NCBI RefSeq assembly: GCF_022201045.2
Contig: NC_068560.1
Location: 21,283,501-21,347,500, forward strand
Length of the DNA stretch: 64,000 bases
Reading direction: 5' to 3'
From: Citrus sinensis
Taxonomy: Eukaryota > Streptophyta > Magnoliopsida > Sapindales > Rutaceae
Every line of letters begins with the position of its first letter. The stretch's first letter is position 1. Under the pieces are notes generated by a model. That model saw only the letters and a list, made by a program, of their open reading frames with translations. It made no database searches and was not told where the DNA came from. Shown here piece after piece: positions 11,872 through 23,290 of the stretch. The translations under genes were made by a program, and so were the position numbers.

Positions 11872-12700
11872 TTATTATTATAGATTTGGTTGGGTTAGAC
11901 TGGTTAATTATAATTTATCCAACCCAAAGTAATTATTAATTAGGTTTGAAAAAAACAGACCCAATTAAACCACAATAATCTGCTCATGGTGCATTTACTA
12001 ATCAGTAATCGGAACGAGCTACAATCAGAATCAAGAATGTGAATAAGAATAAGTTATTTATTTGAGCTGTAGAAATTGAAGTTGGAATGAGATTTATTTC
12101 CATCGATGTGTTTAATTTGTCTTGAAATCAGAATGAATTATCATAATTTCTTAAATGCCCTTTGTTGATTATTGTCAATTGGTGGTAATAATAATAATAA
12201 TCATCATCATCATCATCATATTTATTAAAATAGTATTATAATTATGATTACTAATTCATTATTGTTATTATTTATTAATTTCATGATTTTGTTTTATGAT
12301 TATTATTTATGAAAATATTATTGTAATCAAACTTTATAATAATTATTATAATAATAAGTTATTAGTATTAATATTTTATTATATTATTATTTCATAAAAA
12401 TATTATTATATTTATAATTTTATTGTTATTATTATCAGTATGAAATTATTTCATTATTATTTATTATAATATTATTATAATTATAATTCATTATAATTTA
12501 TTAATATTTTATTATTTATTTATTTATTTAATATTACCTAATTAAAATTTATAATAATTAATTAAAATATTTTTATGGTTATTATTTATTAAAAAAATTC
12601 AATATTATAACAATTATGGCACCATCAACAGCAAAAAAGTTAAAAAAAAACTTTTTTTTATATTATCTATTTTTTCTCCTTTTTTAAAAATAAAAGGCGG
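10931..12700. other. AT-rich spacer inside the MULE
   Basis: No gene is visible. It contains simple repeats: (TTC)n near 11840-11870 followed by (TTA)n, (AAT)n/(ATC)n near 12187-12220, and a very AT-rich ATTATT tract from 12220 to 12600. Confidence 0.6.
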
Positions 12701-13846
12701 AAAAAAAAACATTTCCCATTGAGTCTCAACGTCACTGTAGAAGAAAAAAAATCAAAACAAAGAGCACCGCCCTATCCGCCCTTAATGTTCATTTCCAAAT
12801 GTGAATTTTTGTCTCAAATCTCCAAAATTTTAAGCCAAGATTCACCAAATCCGAACCCGAATCCGCTGGCACGTGAACCGTGAAACCGTCGATCACAATC
12901 CAAATAGTTGGGAATGCAGATTGTCGAAGAGATGAGATGCAGATTGCCTTTCAGATTCTGGTGATGGTAAGGCTGTGGAAGAAACCAAGAAGAGCACCAA
13001 AAGCATCCGCTAGTTTTAACCCTGAAACTGTCTTCCAACTCCAAAACTTTGCAGATCGGTTTGGCGCGCATCGCGCGAGGTAAGCAATCTGGAAAATCAT
13101 TTTAGATCTGGTAAGATCTGGTCCTAATATTTGCAAGCAAGTAGCTGAGGGTTTTCTGCCACTTTTTTCTGCCCCCTTACTTTTCTCACCCTTTCGCTTC
13201 TAGTAAGGCTCGGAGATACTGATCATGTGGCTTCTAAGCTAGATGAAAGGGGATTTTAGTGGCAAGCTTGTGATTGAGTAGAATACCTGTTAGAAGATGC
13301 AGTGAGGAACTGCCTTGTGGTGCCAGGGCCCACCGTCCAGGCCTGATGAGGAGACTGGTAAGTTGTCATTGTCGTTGAGGTTTTATTTGAGGGAGTATGT
13401 AAGAATTTTTAAATCCAATAAGATGAAAGTAAAAACATGCACAAATGAATTCCGTAAATAAGGATGTTGTGCCTCTGGAGTTTATCCTGATTTGTGTAAG
13501 AGGTCCTATCAACACAGAGGGGCTTGTAAGAGATTTGCGATCTGCTACAAATGGCAGTTGTAATAGGTCAGGCTTTTCTCCTAAGTTCCATTGTAATGCC
13601 TTTTATATATAGTTTTGTATGGATCAAGGTGAAGTGAAATAGGAGTTTATATCAATTTTCCAGCTTTTCTGAAAATACATTATTTGAAGGAGGATGGTCA
13701 TAATAGAAAAGCTGGCATTCAGTATTAGGAAAAAATTTATTCCAGAGTCAAGAGGCTAAAAAGGACTTAAATATTGAAAATATGATGCTCCTTCATATTC
13801 AGTAATCTTTAATTTTCTTTGATTCATTTCAATTCCAATTTGGCAG
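12701..13846 (+). other. GC-richer block, possible captured host sequence of unknown origin
   Basis: Base composition rises sharply relative to the AT-rich spacer. A plausible donor site (GCGCGAG/GTAAGC) lies at ~13080 and another (GAGACTG/GTAAGTTG) at ~13362, as if 5' exons of a plus-strand transcript precede the zeaxanthin epoxidase exon. The short frames (e.g. 12880-13083) resemble nothing I recognise. It may be promoter and untranslated-exon sequence captured with the host fragment, or sequence from a second gene. Confidence 0.35.
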
Positions 13847-14058
13847 GTGTAAAGGAAAGGTTGCTGAAAATATTTGAGGGTTGGTGTGATAATGTGATAG
13901 ATTTGATGCTTGCTACAGACGACGAAGCCATTCTTCGACGTGACATATATGACCGGACACCTACCTTCACGTGGGGAAGGAGTCGTGTTACTTTGCTTGG
14001 AGACTTGGTCCATGCTATGCAACCAAATATGGGCCAAGGGGGTTGCATGGCCATTGAG
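13847..14058 (+). pseudogene. ZEP: zeaxanthin epoxidase exon captured by the MULE
   Basis: A 212-bp exon bounded by TTGGCAG/ and /GTACAC splice sites encodes VKERLLKIFEGWCDNVIDL..., RRDIYDRTPTFTWG, LLGDLVHAMQPNMGQGGCMA. This is the conserved FAD-monooxygenase segment of zeaxanthin epoxidase, the plastid enzyme that converts zeaxanthin to violaxanthin; the GD...P motif binds the FAD ribose. The frame is open and close to the plant consensus, with Leu where the family has Ser (LLGDSVHAMQ in the usual protein). No other exon of the gene is recognisable nearby, so this is a fragment, apparently copied as genomic DNA because intron ends are retained. Orientation is opposite to the MULE's own genes. 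Confidence 0.92.
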
Positions 14059-14938
14059 GTACACTTTTTTTTTTTTTGATGCCTCTCCATCCCCGTTAGA
14101 GACTATTCACTTCACGGGAATCATATATATTAAATCCTTGGTTACTTTTAGCTCACTCTGAGCATATATATCCTGTTATGGTATAATGCAAAATGATTTT
14201 TTAAAATAACCATTTTCTATGTCTGTTCTTTCTTTTAATTCCATGCATGTGTCAACCCTGTAAGTTATAACTGTTTAAACATGTTTCTTCGTGTGAGCAT
14301 ATATGTTAGACCTATAACTTCACAAGTGAATTCCTGTTGAGATGGAAATGCTTAATGAATACCTTCTCTTGATGAGTCTTTAAGACAGATCATCGTCTGT
14401 TTAGAAATCTCCATTATTTATTTATTTATTTATTTTGGGTGGTTATTTTATTGTTTGTCATTAATTTCAAGTAATATTGCTTATCTCTTGTATATCTATT
14501 GGGATTATCCTATGGATACGTAAATTCATATGCTTATCACATAGGTTGTGGATTCTGAAGTTTCTAATGCTTATCACGTAGGATGAACAAATTTCTTTTA
14601 ATGCTTTCTTTTGGAATAACTTGAAATAGTCCAAGTTGCATCTCATGTTCAAAATGAATGAATTATTATTGTTTTAATATGTAAGAACCTTAAGCCTGAG
14701 AGGTGTAATATTTCATTATTATTATAACAAAAAATGCATTAAAATATAAGACTACATCACATGGCCATAACTATAGTCTAAAAAATACTTGGTCAAAATT
14801 GTGTTTTCTTAAAATGCAAATAGCTTGTCCAAATCCACACCCTCAGGCATATGCAGATTATTTTAGGATAATTTTGTGTGCATTGACGCAAGTGAGGCAG
14901 CCTCCTTAGGATATAATCTGCAGAAAATTTGAACAAAA
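14059..14938. other. intron-like and unassigned MULE sequence
   Basis: The first part follows the donor site of the captured exon and probably derives from the host intron (T-rich, 14062-14081). The rest shows no gene or repeat I can name. Confidence 0.4.
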
Positions 14939-16460
14939 TTATTGATACAACACATTGATTTGGACTAAAAAAAAATTATAGAAATAATGACCTATTTTCC
15001 CATACCAAATAAATTTTGTGAAGCTGTTTAATGGTCCAGCGAAGTTGTCCACACTTGTAACATGGCCGTTCTTACTTGGGCATTTCCGTGCAGTATGTCC
15101 ATCTTGTTTGCAATATCCACATTTTCTTGTGTTAACACCTTTGTTAAATTTCGTACTGGGTGCACCCTTTGTCTTCACAACTAGAGGATCTTTTACAATT
15201 CTTGCTTTCTTTTCTGCACTGCATGGTCTATCTGTATCTCCGTTGTCACACATTCTCAACTCCTTTATCTCACTCTTCAGTTGAGCAAAGATGATCCACT
15301 TACAAAAGAAATCTGGATCCATGTCAGCTTTTGCATTTAAGTATGCAAGTGCAGCTTCTGAGTCTGTTTCGAGTATCATGGATCTACGTTCATTATCTAA
15401 ATTGTTATATAAATCCTTTAATCCGAAGCCCAAATTGTCATAACCCCCAGCCTGGTTGACAAAGAAGTCCATAATCTGACTTGTCTTTATACCAAATGTT
15501 TGCATTGAATTAGCTAGAGCATTGTCAGAATCTTTAACCATTCGATGAGATCGAAGAAATTGAGTCTCAAAATCTGCTGCCAACTCATGAGAGTGTTTCG
15601 GAACAAAGCTTCTAGCAACCCAAGTTTTGGACTCCTTATCTAAATTTACCCTGAATGCTGCTCGACAGTTGACTCTTGTAATAGCTCTAGGTTCACGGAT
15701 TCTGTTTGTATGCTCAATATACTTTTTATCCCTTTCACCTTCTCTACTGCAAACCCAATGTTTCATTATGGGTGCACCATTTGTATCACGTCTCCCATCA
15801 TAAATGCGAACACTAAAACCCATTATTTTTGAGTATTTTTTATAAAAATCTGTAGCTTCTTCAAGTGATGCAAATCGCTTTCCAATAACGTCTTCAGCAG
15901 TAAGTTCATACATGCTTTTATCATCCCAATAAATAGAGTTTGAACCATCCTTCCCTGTCATAATAGAGTATGAATAATTATTTTTTTTATCATGAATAGC
16001 TAACTTCAATTGATACTATTATTTTATTATTGACAACTAAAATAGTCTAATTCTATTATTTTATTATCAACAACTAAAATAAACTGATACTGTTATTTGA
16101 TTTTCAAAATATTACAAAAATAATTTGGTTCAATTGTTTTGTTATGAACAACTAAAAAACCTGATTGTATTCCTGCTTGAGCTGTTGAAGGAATATCATA
16201 TGATGATGGAACATCAAGCTCTGGCACTTTGTAATTTTTGTTAATGCCTGTCATAATACAATAAGAAAATATTACAATAAGTGAAATGGCACTGCTAGAC
16301 AATAGCCTGTAAATTATAATAGACACAATTAATATTAATTTTAAAAGGTTAAAAAACACTACTCTTTTTAGAAAGAGAGAAAATAACATAAAAAATAATA
16401 GCAAAGAGTAACAAATCATTAAAAGACAATGAAGAATTAACCTTGTTGATCATCATTCAT
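14939..16460 (-). pseudogene. FAR1/MURA-family protein: FAR1 DNA-binding domain joined to zinc knuckle, transposase core deleted
   Basis: Exons by splice sites and phase: 16460-16442 (MNDDQQ), 16247-16161, 15954 to at least ~15010. The N-terminal half is a FAR1 DNA-binding domain: F-SLEEATDFYKKYSKIMGFSVR, W-VCSREGERD, NCRAAFRVNLD, with conserved Cys and His residues, followed by the helical linker of MULE transposases (MDFFVNQAGGYDNLGF, LNAKADMDPDFFCK). There the DDE transposase and SWIM domains should follow, but the frame jumps to a C-terminal tail with a CCHC zinc knuckle (CGYCKQDGHTARKC). The frame is open across the junction, so a ~350-residue DNA-binding product could be made, but it cannot catalyse transposition. 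Same strand as the Ulp1-like gene. Confidence 0.85.
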
Positions 16461-16510
16461 TGTGTTCTATGTGGTCGTTAGAAAAAACTGGGCAAGGAAA
16501 TTGTAGGATT

Positions 16511-16915
16511 GAATGGAACTATTGAATTAGGAAAAGACGTATTCTGGACAAGTTGCAATAGTTTTTATTATGGCTAATTTCAAATTAGTACCCATTAAGT
16601 CTTTAAATTTGAATGGAACTATTGAATTAGGAAAAGACGTATTCTGGACAAGTTGCAATAGTTTTTATTATGGCTAATTTCAAATTAGTACCCATTAAGT
16701 CTTTAAATTTGAATGGAACTATTGAATTAGGAAAAGACGTATTCTGGACAAGTTGCAATAGTTTTTATTATGGCTAATTTCAAATTAGTACCCATTAAGT
16801 CTTTAAATTTGAATGGAACTATTGAATTAGGAAAAGACGTATTCTGGACAAGTTGCAAAAGTTGTTAATATGGCAAATTTCAAACTAGTCCCCATTAAGT
16901 ATTCAAATTCTGTCG
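16511..16915. repeat. 100-bp tandem repeat, four copies
   Basis: Copies start at 16511, 16611, 16711 and 16811, an exact 100-bp period. The first three are identical as far as I can read; the fourth diverges in its second half, and a further partial copy follows to about 16975. It lies just upstream of the FAR1-type gene. Its function is unknown; the identity implies recent expansion or gene conversion. Confidence 0.95.
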
Positions 16916-16975
16916 TTTCTAGACAAGTTGCAAAAGTTTTAATATGGCTAATTTCAAATTAGTCCCCACTAAGTC

Positions 16976-18913
16976 AAAATATTACAAATAACCCCATTTA
17001 TTTTAAAAATACTCATCCAGCCCCAGAAGTATAAAGTCAGCCTTAATTATGTTTTGCCTGTTGAGTATTATTGTAAGTGTCAAAATATTAACAATGTCCC
17101 TAAATAAATCGATTACTACTGTGGTTGTAATTTTAGAATTATAATTTTTTCCCGTTTTGCCTCTAGTTTCTCTTATAATGTTCTAAAAATTATTTGTTGC
17201 AAAATAATGTGTCGTGTTCATGTCCGTAGGAGTTATATTAGGTCTTATTTTTCTAGCTAGGTTACTATTATGCTTGTAATTTAATTTTTCTAAATAATTA
17301 GATCATTATCATGCTATCGCAGCAAGTTTGGACAGTCATGATGGTTGTGTAAAACCTCAACTATTTTTTATTATTGACTGGGCCTTGCTTGCTTCTTGTT
17401 TTTCAATTTTGGCAGTGATGGTAGTAAAAGCTTTTGGAGTTTTGGAGTGAATAGAAGACGTGCATTCGTGCAATACTCTTGAGCAACCCTAGCACTTTTT
17501 GGCAGCAAACATATGCATCCATGTAATTTTTTTTTTCTAAAGGGACAAAACTACCCCGACTTATTCGCTATATAATCAGAACAAATCCAAGATTTTGAGG
17601 GAGTAATGATGAGTTTTACCCCGGGGCCAATCTGTGCCACAAAAACCAACTACTTGGTTGTTCGGATATTGTCTGGTTATCGTTTATAGATTCTTGATGT
17701 GGGCATGAGATGAATTCTGATACCTGCATAACAAATACATGCGATTGACAGTGGCCAGTTCAAATTGGGGGTCCTTTTAATTTTATTTTCTTCTGAGTCC
17801 CACTTGGAATCTATCAAATATCCCCTCCACGAAAGTTCCTCGGTTCCCCCAGTATTATTAAATTACTATATATTAAATATACGACACACAAAGACACAGT
17901 TGATCTCAAGTCTCCACCACATATATTATTGTTGAAAGGGAAAATATTTCTAATATGCGTTGATTTGATGTGCCACTTTTTTTTTATTTAGATTTATCTA
18001 AAAAGACAAAATCATTTGAAAGGCAAATTCAAGGCCACTAGACCTAAGAAGCTTTAACAGACACATAACTTCACAATTTGACAAATGAATGGCTTTAAAT
18101 GTTCCTTCAAGGCATACTACATATATTTATTCGTGTATGATCTTTCACAAGCAAACTTTAAGTTCTGCACAAAGATTGTACATCTAACTTGTTTTCTTTA
18201 TTTTGGTCTTGTTTAAACTGTTTCAATTGAAGAAGAGTGACTTGGCTTTTGTTGTTTTTTGTTGCCAAGAACATGCAGTGAGGAAAGAAAAGTTGAAAAT
18301 TCTTGCTTCGTAGAATCTTTAGCATGCAAAGTTCCGGTAGCTCAATTAATTGCTTTCTAGAGTTTCTCACAAACTATATGTTTCACTTTCTCTCTATGGT
18401 AAAGAACTGCTCTAATATAGAGAAGTTTACATGAATTCCCATTTGGTAAAATCGGAACTCTTGTACACTGCAGTTTTTCCAACACTGTGATGATGGTACA
18501 TGTGATTGCGATGAATTAATCAACCTTAATTCCAGATTATAATTTGTTAATTGCTTCAGTTTCTGGAAGCTAAAGTGAAAGTATTCTAAAGGAACTATCG
18601 TTACTACTGCTCCCCAACAAAGATGATCCACTTTCCCACAAGATGTCACTGAAGAGGAAATTGTGAGCCACCTGGAGAATAAAGGAAAACTTGCAGTAAA
18701 ACATTGACTATTTCCAGTCCACATTCTGCTTATACTCGGTAGGCAATTGCAAATTGGAAATTGTTTCTAATTAATTTTATGTGAAACAACAATTATAATT
18801 GCAATAACTAATAAATAACTAATACAAATCATGAAATGTAATAGGAGAAAAAAAAAGCAAGAAAAAAACAGTTAAAGAGAACTTACTTTTAATATGCTGC
18901 ATGCTTTTGGACT
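16976..18913. other. unassigned MULE interior
   Basis: Almost 2 kb between the FAR1-type and Ulp1-type genes. The largest frame (18383-18724, minus) resembles no protein I know and lacks gene-like composition. No inverted or direct repeat stands out. Confidence 0.4.
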
Positions 18914-21900
18914 CTACTTTTTCTTCTTCAAATTCTTTTGACCATTAACTTTGTTCGTCACTTTGTTCGGTGGAAGATTATTCTTGTGCGAATCATGAAA
19001 TTCTTCAGCCTTACATCTGATACTATCTCTCACTTTATTTGTATCTCCGTTGACAAGGTGGAGTGCAATGCGATATGACAAGGTGGAGTGCAATGCGATA
19101 TCTTTCTATTGTTGAGTTATACTAAATATAGTACGAGAAAAAATAAAAAAGTGAGAAACAGAGTCATCATTCATTGTAAAACTTTTAATCAATATGATAT
19201 AAAATTAATGTCACATACATGTTTTATAGATAATAGATCACATTGCGTCTCCATGAACTTGATCACAAACAAACCGCAGTCAGTTCCATTTGGTTGTACT
19301 GAGACATTATCTAGATATAAAATTTTAAAACTAAAAAAATCTCAACATGAATGAAAATTTCCCAAAAAATCATCGAGGAAAACTTCGTCGAGTCCCTGTA
19401 ACTGTGATAATGATGATAATAGTCAGCATACATTTGCATTTATTGGTAATAATACAGGTGAAATGCAAGCTTCACTTACAATTGCTCTAACAATTTCCTC
19501 TCGATGTGAATTCGAACTATTACTAGGTAAAGAGTCCCAATTTTCAACGGTTTGCGTTTTAACAATCAACACCGCCAGATACCAATGTGCAAAGCCATCA
19601 TTTATAGGAACATAGATCTACCTGACAAATGCATAATTTTTAATAATTACCATTAAATGTCTTAAACAATGCCATGATTTATTGTAATTTTGTATTTAAT
19701 TTCTTACCTTTTCACATACTGCAAGTTCTGACATGTACTTATCTCGAATATTATGATTTTTGACAAAGTCTTCGATGCTTGATTTCTTTTTAGAGTCCAT
19801 GTTTGCCACTATTTTTTGCTGCAAAACTCATAAAATAAATACAAAATTAGTATATTATCAACATATAGGGTCAACTGTCAGTAAACAAATTCATAGTATA
19901 ACATTTACAACTTACCGAAAATATGGTGGGCAAATACCAAATACGCATCTCTAGGCTCGTTTTTGCACGTTCTTTGTTTGTCAAGTAGTTGACGAAACAA
20001 TCTATGACCTACGAATAGAGCCATTAAACAAGAAGACTTAAATACTTAGAAAGAAAATAAATAAATTGAATGATTAAACTAAATATAAGGAAGGTATGCT
20101 TACTGTGTCAATGATCCAAGTATTAGGAGCCAAAGAAAACATCTCTTGGCGAGAGACGAAAAAACTAATTCCATCAACAATATGCTCACTGTATTAAGAA
20201 TCCAAAAATAGAATTAAAACTATAACAGTGTTAATGCAAAAATAATAACATATGGAAAATGGGTCATGCGAAAATCCAATTACTCCATAGGCAATTCTCC
20301 TTGAAATATATATTGCAGCAACTTCATATCTTCCTCTGAAAATGAATTTAGTAGAGTGATTGAATCATGAAAAAAATTTTGTTTGCTTCGTCTTTTGGGA
20401 AACTGATTATAAGGGGATTTTTGGTATGGACCAGGCTTTCGCTTTCGGGAGCGCATATCTTTAACCTCAAATACACTAAGTTGGTTTGATGATTCCTCTT
20501 CAATAGAACAATCATCATTCCGGCCATTATCCTACAAAAATTATGATTTATAACTTAATACTCATCTATGCACTATTATGTTTTACTTGTGCAAAAAAGA
20601 AGATCGTCGTTTATTGCTAAATACCTGTATAGCTGCATTGTAGAAAATTTGCTTACGCTTTCCCTCATTTAGGTCTGACTCGCCCGTCAAAATTCTCTCA
20701 TCATGTTTCTCTTCAACATTCTCCTCATCCAGTAATTTCTTCTCAAGAATATCATCTCCATCTGGCCTTTCTTTGGCTCTCTTCATTAGTTCCGCAAAAG
20801 TTAAAATTTCATGGCTTGATTCATCGTTCTTTTGTTGCTTTCAGGAAGGAGAAGTAATTCCAATAGCAGCGCCATTATTCTCCTTTTGCTGCTCAACTTG
20901 CTTTTGTGTTAAGTTCTCTTTAAAGGTTTCCATTACTTGTTGCATTTGCTGCATCCAGCTACCCATTGAATGCTTTAAACCATCAAGCTCCAATGCCATA
21001 CGGCCAATATCTTTTCGAACAAGTGATAATTCCTTTTGATGTTGACAATTATGTATGCATTCTTCATTCTTCCGACTTGTTCCATCAAATGTTTCCTGGG
21101 CCGTGTTTTGTTGAGGATGGATTTCTCGCAAATTAACCTAATAAATACCACATATTATTAAATACATGTCATTTCAATATGATACGTTAATATTTAATTA
21201 ATAAAAAGTAGATGTCATACCTTTGAGCTCCCATAACCGCCATTTTTCTTAACAAAACTCAATAAGTTAGTTACATCTCGATTTGTCCATGTTGTTATTG
21301 GACTCAAAGATTTATCAATAAATTTTCGTGCAAATGATATAGAATCCATGTAAAAAAGCTACAATATTAACAAAATGATCAAAACAAAGCAAAAAAAAAA
21401 AAACACAATAAAACTGATGAAATTATTTTTAAAAAAAATTATTACCTCCAAAAATAGTACACAACCATTAACAACTTTATGTTGTCCTGCCTTGAACTTT
21501 TGTATGCCCTCAACTAGCCCTTTAAAAGCCCACGTTGCCCAATTTTTTTTATTTATGGCACTGGTGTCTTTCAAAAAAACCAAGTAATACGGGGCTAAAT
21601 TCAACCCTGATTTAGGAAAAATAATTGTAGCTAGAGCAAACAAAACAAAGCTTCTTTTAAAGTCATCATTCACCTCCCTTTGATTCACCAATTTTGACTC
21701 TAAAGTTTTCAGCTTAATGTATCCACTGTCATCACAATATTCATTCCTCAATTTATCTATATCATCAATACCAAGATCCACATCAATGTCGACTCCACCA
21801 TCTTTTATTCCTATAATGTACTCAAAATCTCGAGGCGACAAACTGATACTCTTACCATGCAAAAAAATACATGAAGTAAATGGATCAAAATTTTGAACCA

Positions 21901-22547
21901 ACCATGAACATAAATCTCGTTTCAGTCGACCACATTTTATGTGCAGAAGACTTTCAAATCCTAACTCCACAACAGCTTTTTTTTATTTTCTGACAATTTT
22001 GTGACCAGTTTTGCAAAACGATCTGGAGCGCATCTAGTTTCCATGGCTTTTTGAGTTCCCTTCACAAAATCATCTTCTTTGTCTTTATTCTGTGCTATAT
22101 CACTACCAACCATTCTAACTTTAGCCTTCTCTTCTTCACTCAAATTTTTGAAACATTTCCCTAATTTAATTCTATCCTAAAAAATTAAAAAAAAATATGA
22201 CAATAAGTTATTGCTTGTAACACGTCCCAAATTTAATGGAAATTAATTATCGCACCTACACTCACCACTTTTTTTCCTTGTTCCCGTAATATTTTTGCTT
22301 CTTGCTTGCTGCAGTCAATTAAATATTTTGAAAAAAATATATATAATCAGTGCATGTTAACATTATTGTGCTTGGCTTTACTAAATACTCATAAATTTAC
22401 CAATAGTCAAACACATAATATTTAATTTAAGAAGACTTACAAATACTCAATGAAAGGTCGATTTCTTCTTGAAATTTCATTTTCCTGGCTCACATTATCA
22501 TTCTCCTTGAAATCATTCTCGTTACCCTCATCTACATTTTCAGCCAT
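18914..22547 (-). pseudogene. Ulp1-like SUMO protease (peptidase C48) gene, 13 exons, two lesions
   Basis: Exons: 22547-22441, 22308-22266, 22176-21446, 21358-21221, 21137-20625, 20531-20284, 20188-20104, 20008-19916, 19818-19708, 19617-19480, 19401-19347, 19310-19219, 19105-18914. Every junction keeps phase except within exon 3, which is 731 nt where a multiple of 3 is required; the break is at an A8 run (~21978). A second lesion is an in-frame TGA at 20841-20843. The product (~848 codons) has a plant transposon-type domain (LGFESLLHIKCGRLKRDL, PRDFEYIIGIKDGG; DUF1985-like from memory), a coiled, charged middle, and a C48 protease domain with all catalytic residues: His in GFAHWYLAV, Asp in ENWDSL, Gln and Cys in QPNGTDCGLFV. 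Such proteases cleave SUMO from targets; transposon-borne copies are known but their role is unclear. Confidence 0.9.
19052..19101. repeat. 25-bp tandem duplication in the last Ulp1-like exon
   Basis: The 25-mer beginning GACAAGGTGGAGTGC occurs twice back to back (19052-19076 and 19077-19101). The exon stays open through both copies but reads the first in a different phase, giving an altered peptide at the exon start before YRIALHLVNGD. Confidence 0.9.
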
Positions 22548-22619
22548 TTTCGAGTTTACAAGAACCTGTACATGAAGATATTAGGCACAAAAAGAAATGG
22601 GAAATATCACAAGTTTTGG

Positions 22620-23290
22620 ATCCTGTAAAACAACAGAAAATTTAACCCAAAAACAGTAATAAATTTATCCAAAAAGAACAAAAAATTTAACTGAAAAATA
22701 GAAGGAAATTTAACCAAAAACAGCAGAAAATTTAACCCAAAATAAGCAGCAAATGAAGCCCAAAACACCAAAAAAATTTAACCAAAAACGGCAACAAATC
22801 ATCTCAAATACAACAGAAAAATAAACTAAAAAATAGCAACCAATTAACCCAGAAACAACAAAAAATTTAACCTAAAAACAGCACCAAATGAAGCCCAAAA
22901 CACCAAAAAAATTTAACCAAAAAGGGCAGCAAATCATCCCAAATACAGCAGAAACTTTATCCAAAACACACCAGAAAAATTTAACTGAAAAACAGCAGTA
23001 TATTTACCCAGAAACAGCAAAATATTTAACCCAGAACCAGCAACAAATGAAGCCCAAAACACCAGAAAAATTTACCTGCAAATAGCAGAAAATATAACAA
23101 AAAAACAGCAGTAAATTTATCTAAAAACAGCAAAAAAATAAACTGAGAAACAGCAGCCAATTAACCCAAAAACGCAAAAATTTAACCTAAAAACAGCACC
23201 AAATGAAGCCCAAAACACCAGAAAAATTTAACCAAAAACAGCAGCAAATCATCCAAAATACAGCAGAAAATTTGCCTAGAAACAAAAGCA
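22620..23290 (-). repeat. second MULE tandem array, ~25-bp monomers with ~156-bp order
   Basis: Monomers of the type AACAGCAGAAAATTTAACCC repeat throughout. A longer landmark, AAATGAAGCCCAAAACACCA, recurs at 22751, 22886, 23045 and 23201, spaced 135, 159 and 156 bp. It lies just upstream of the Ulp1-like gene. Confidence 0.85.

Noticed and set aside
15018-15284. Plus-strand frame opposite the zinc knuckle
   Set aside because: Antisense shadow of the FAR1-type gene, which has clear domain motifs and splice sites.
18383-18724. 113-codon minus-strand frame between the two MULE genes
   Set aside because: No recognisable domain, no supporting splice sites, and Ser/Phe/Leu-rich composition as expected by chance; a 16-bp match near 18617 to the FAR1-type gene at ~15290 is too short to build on.
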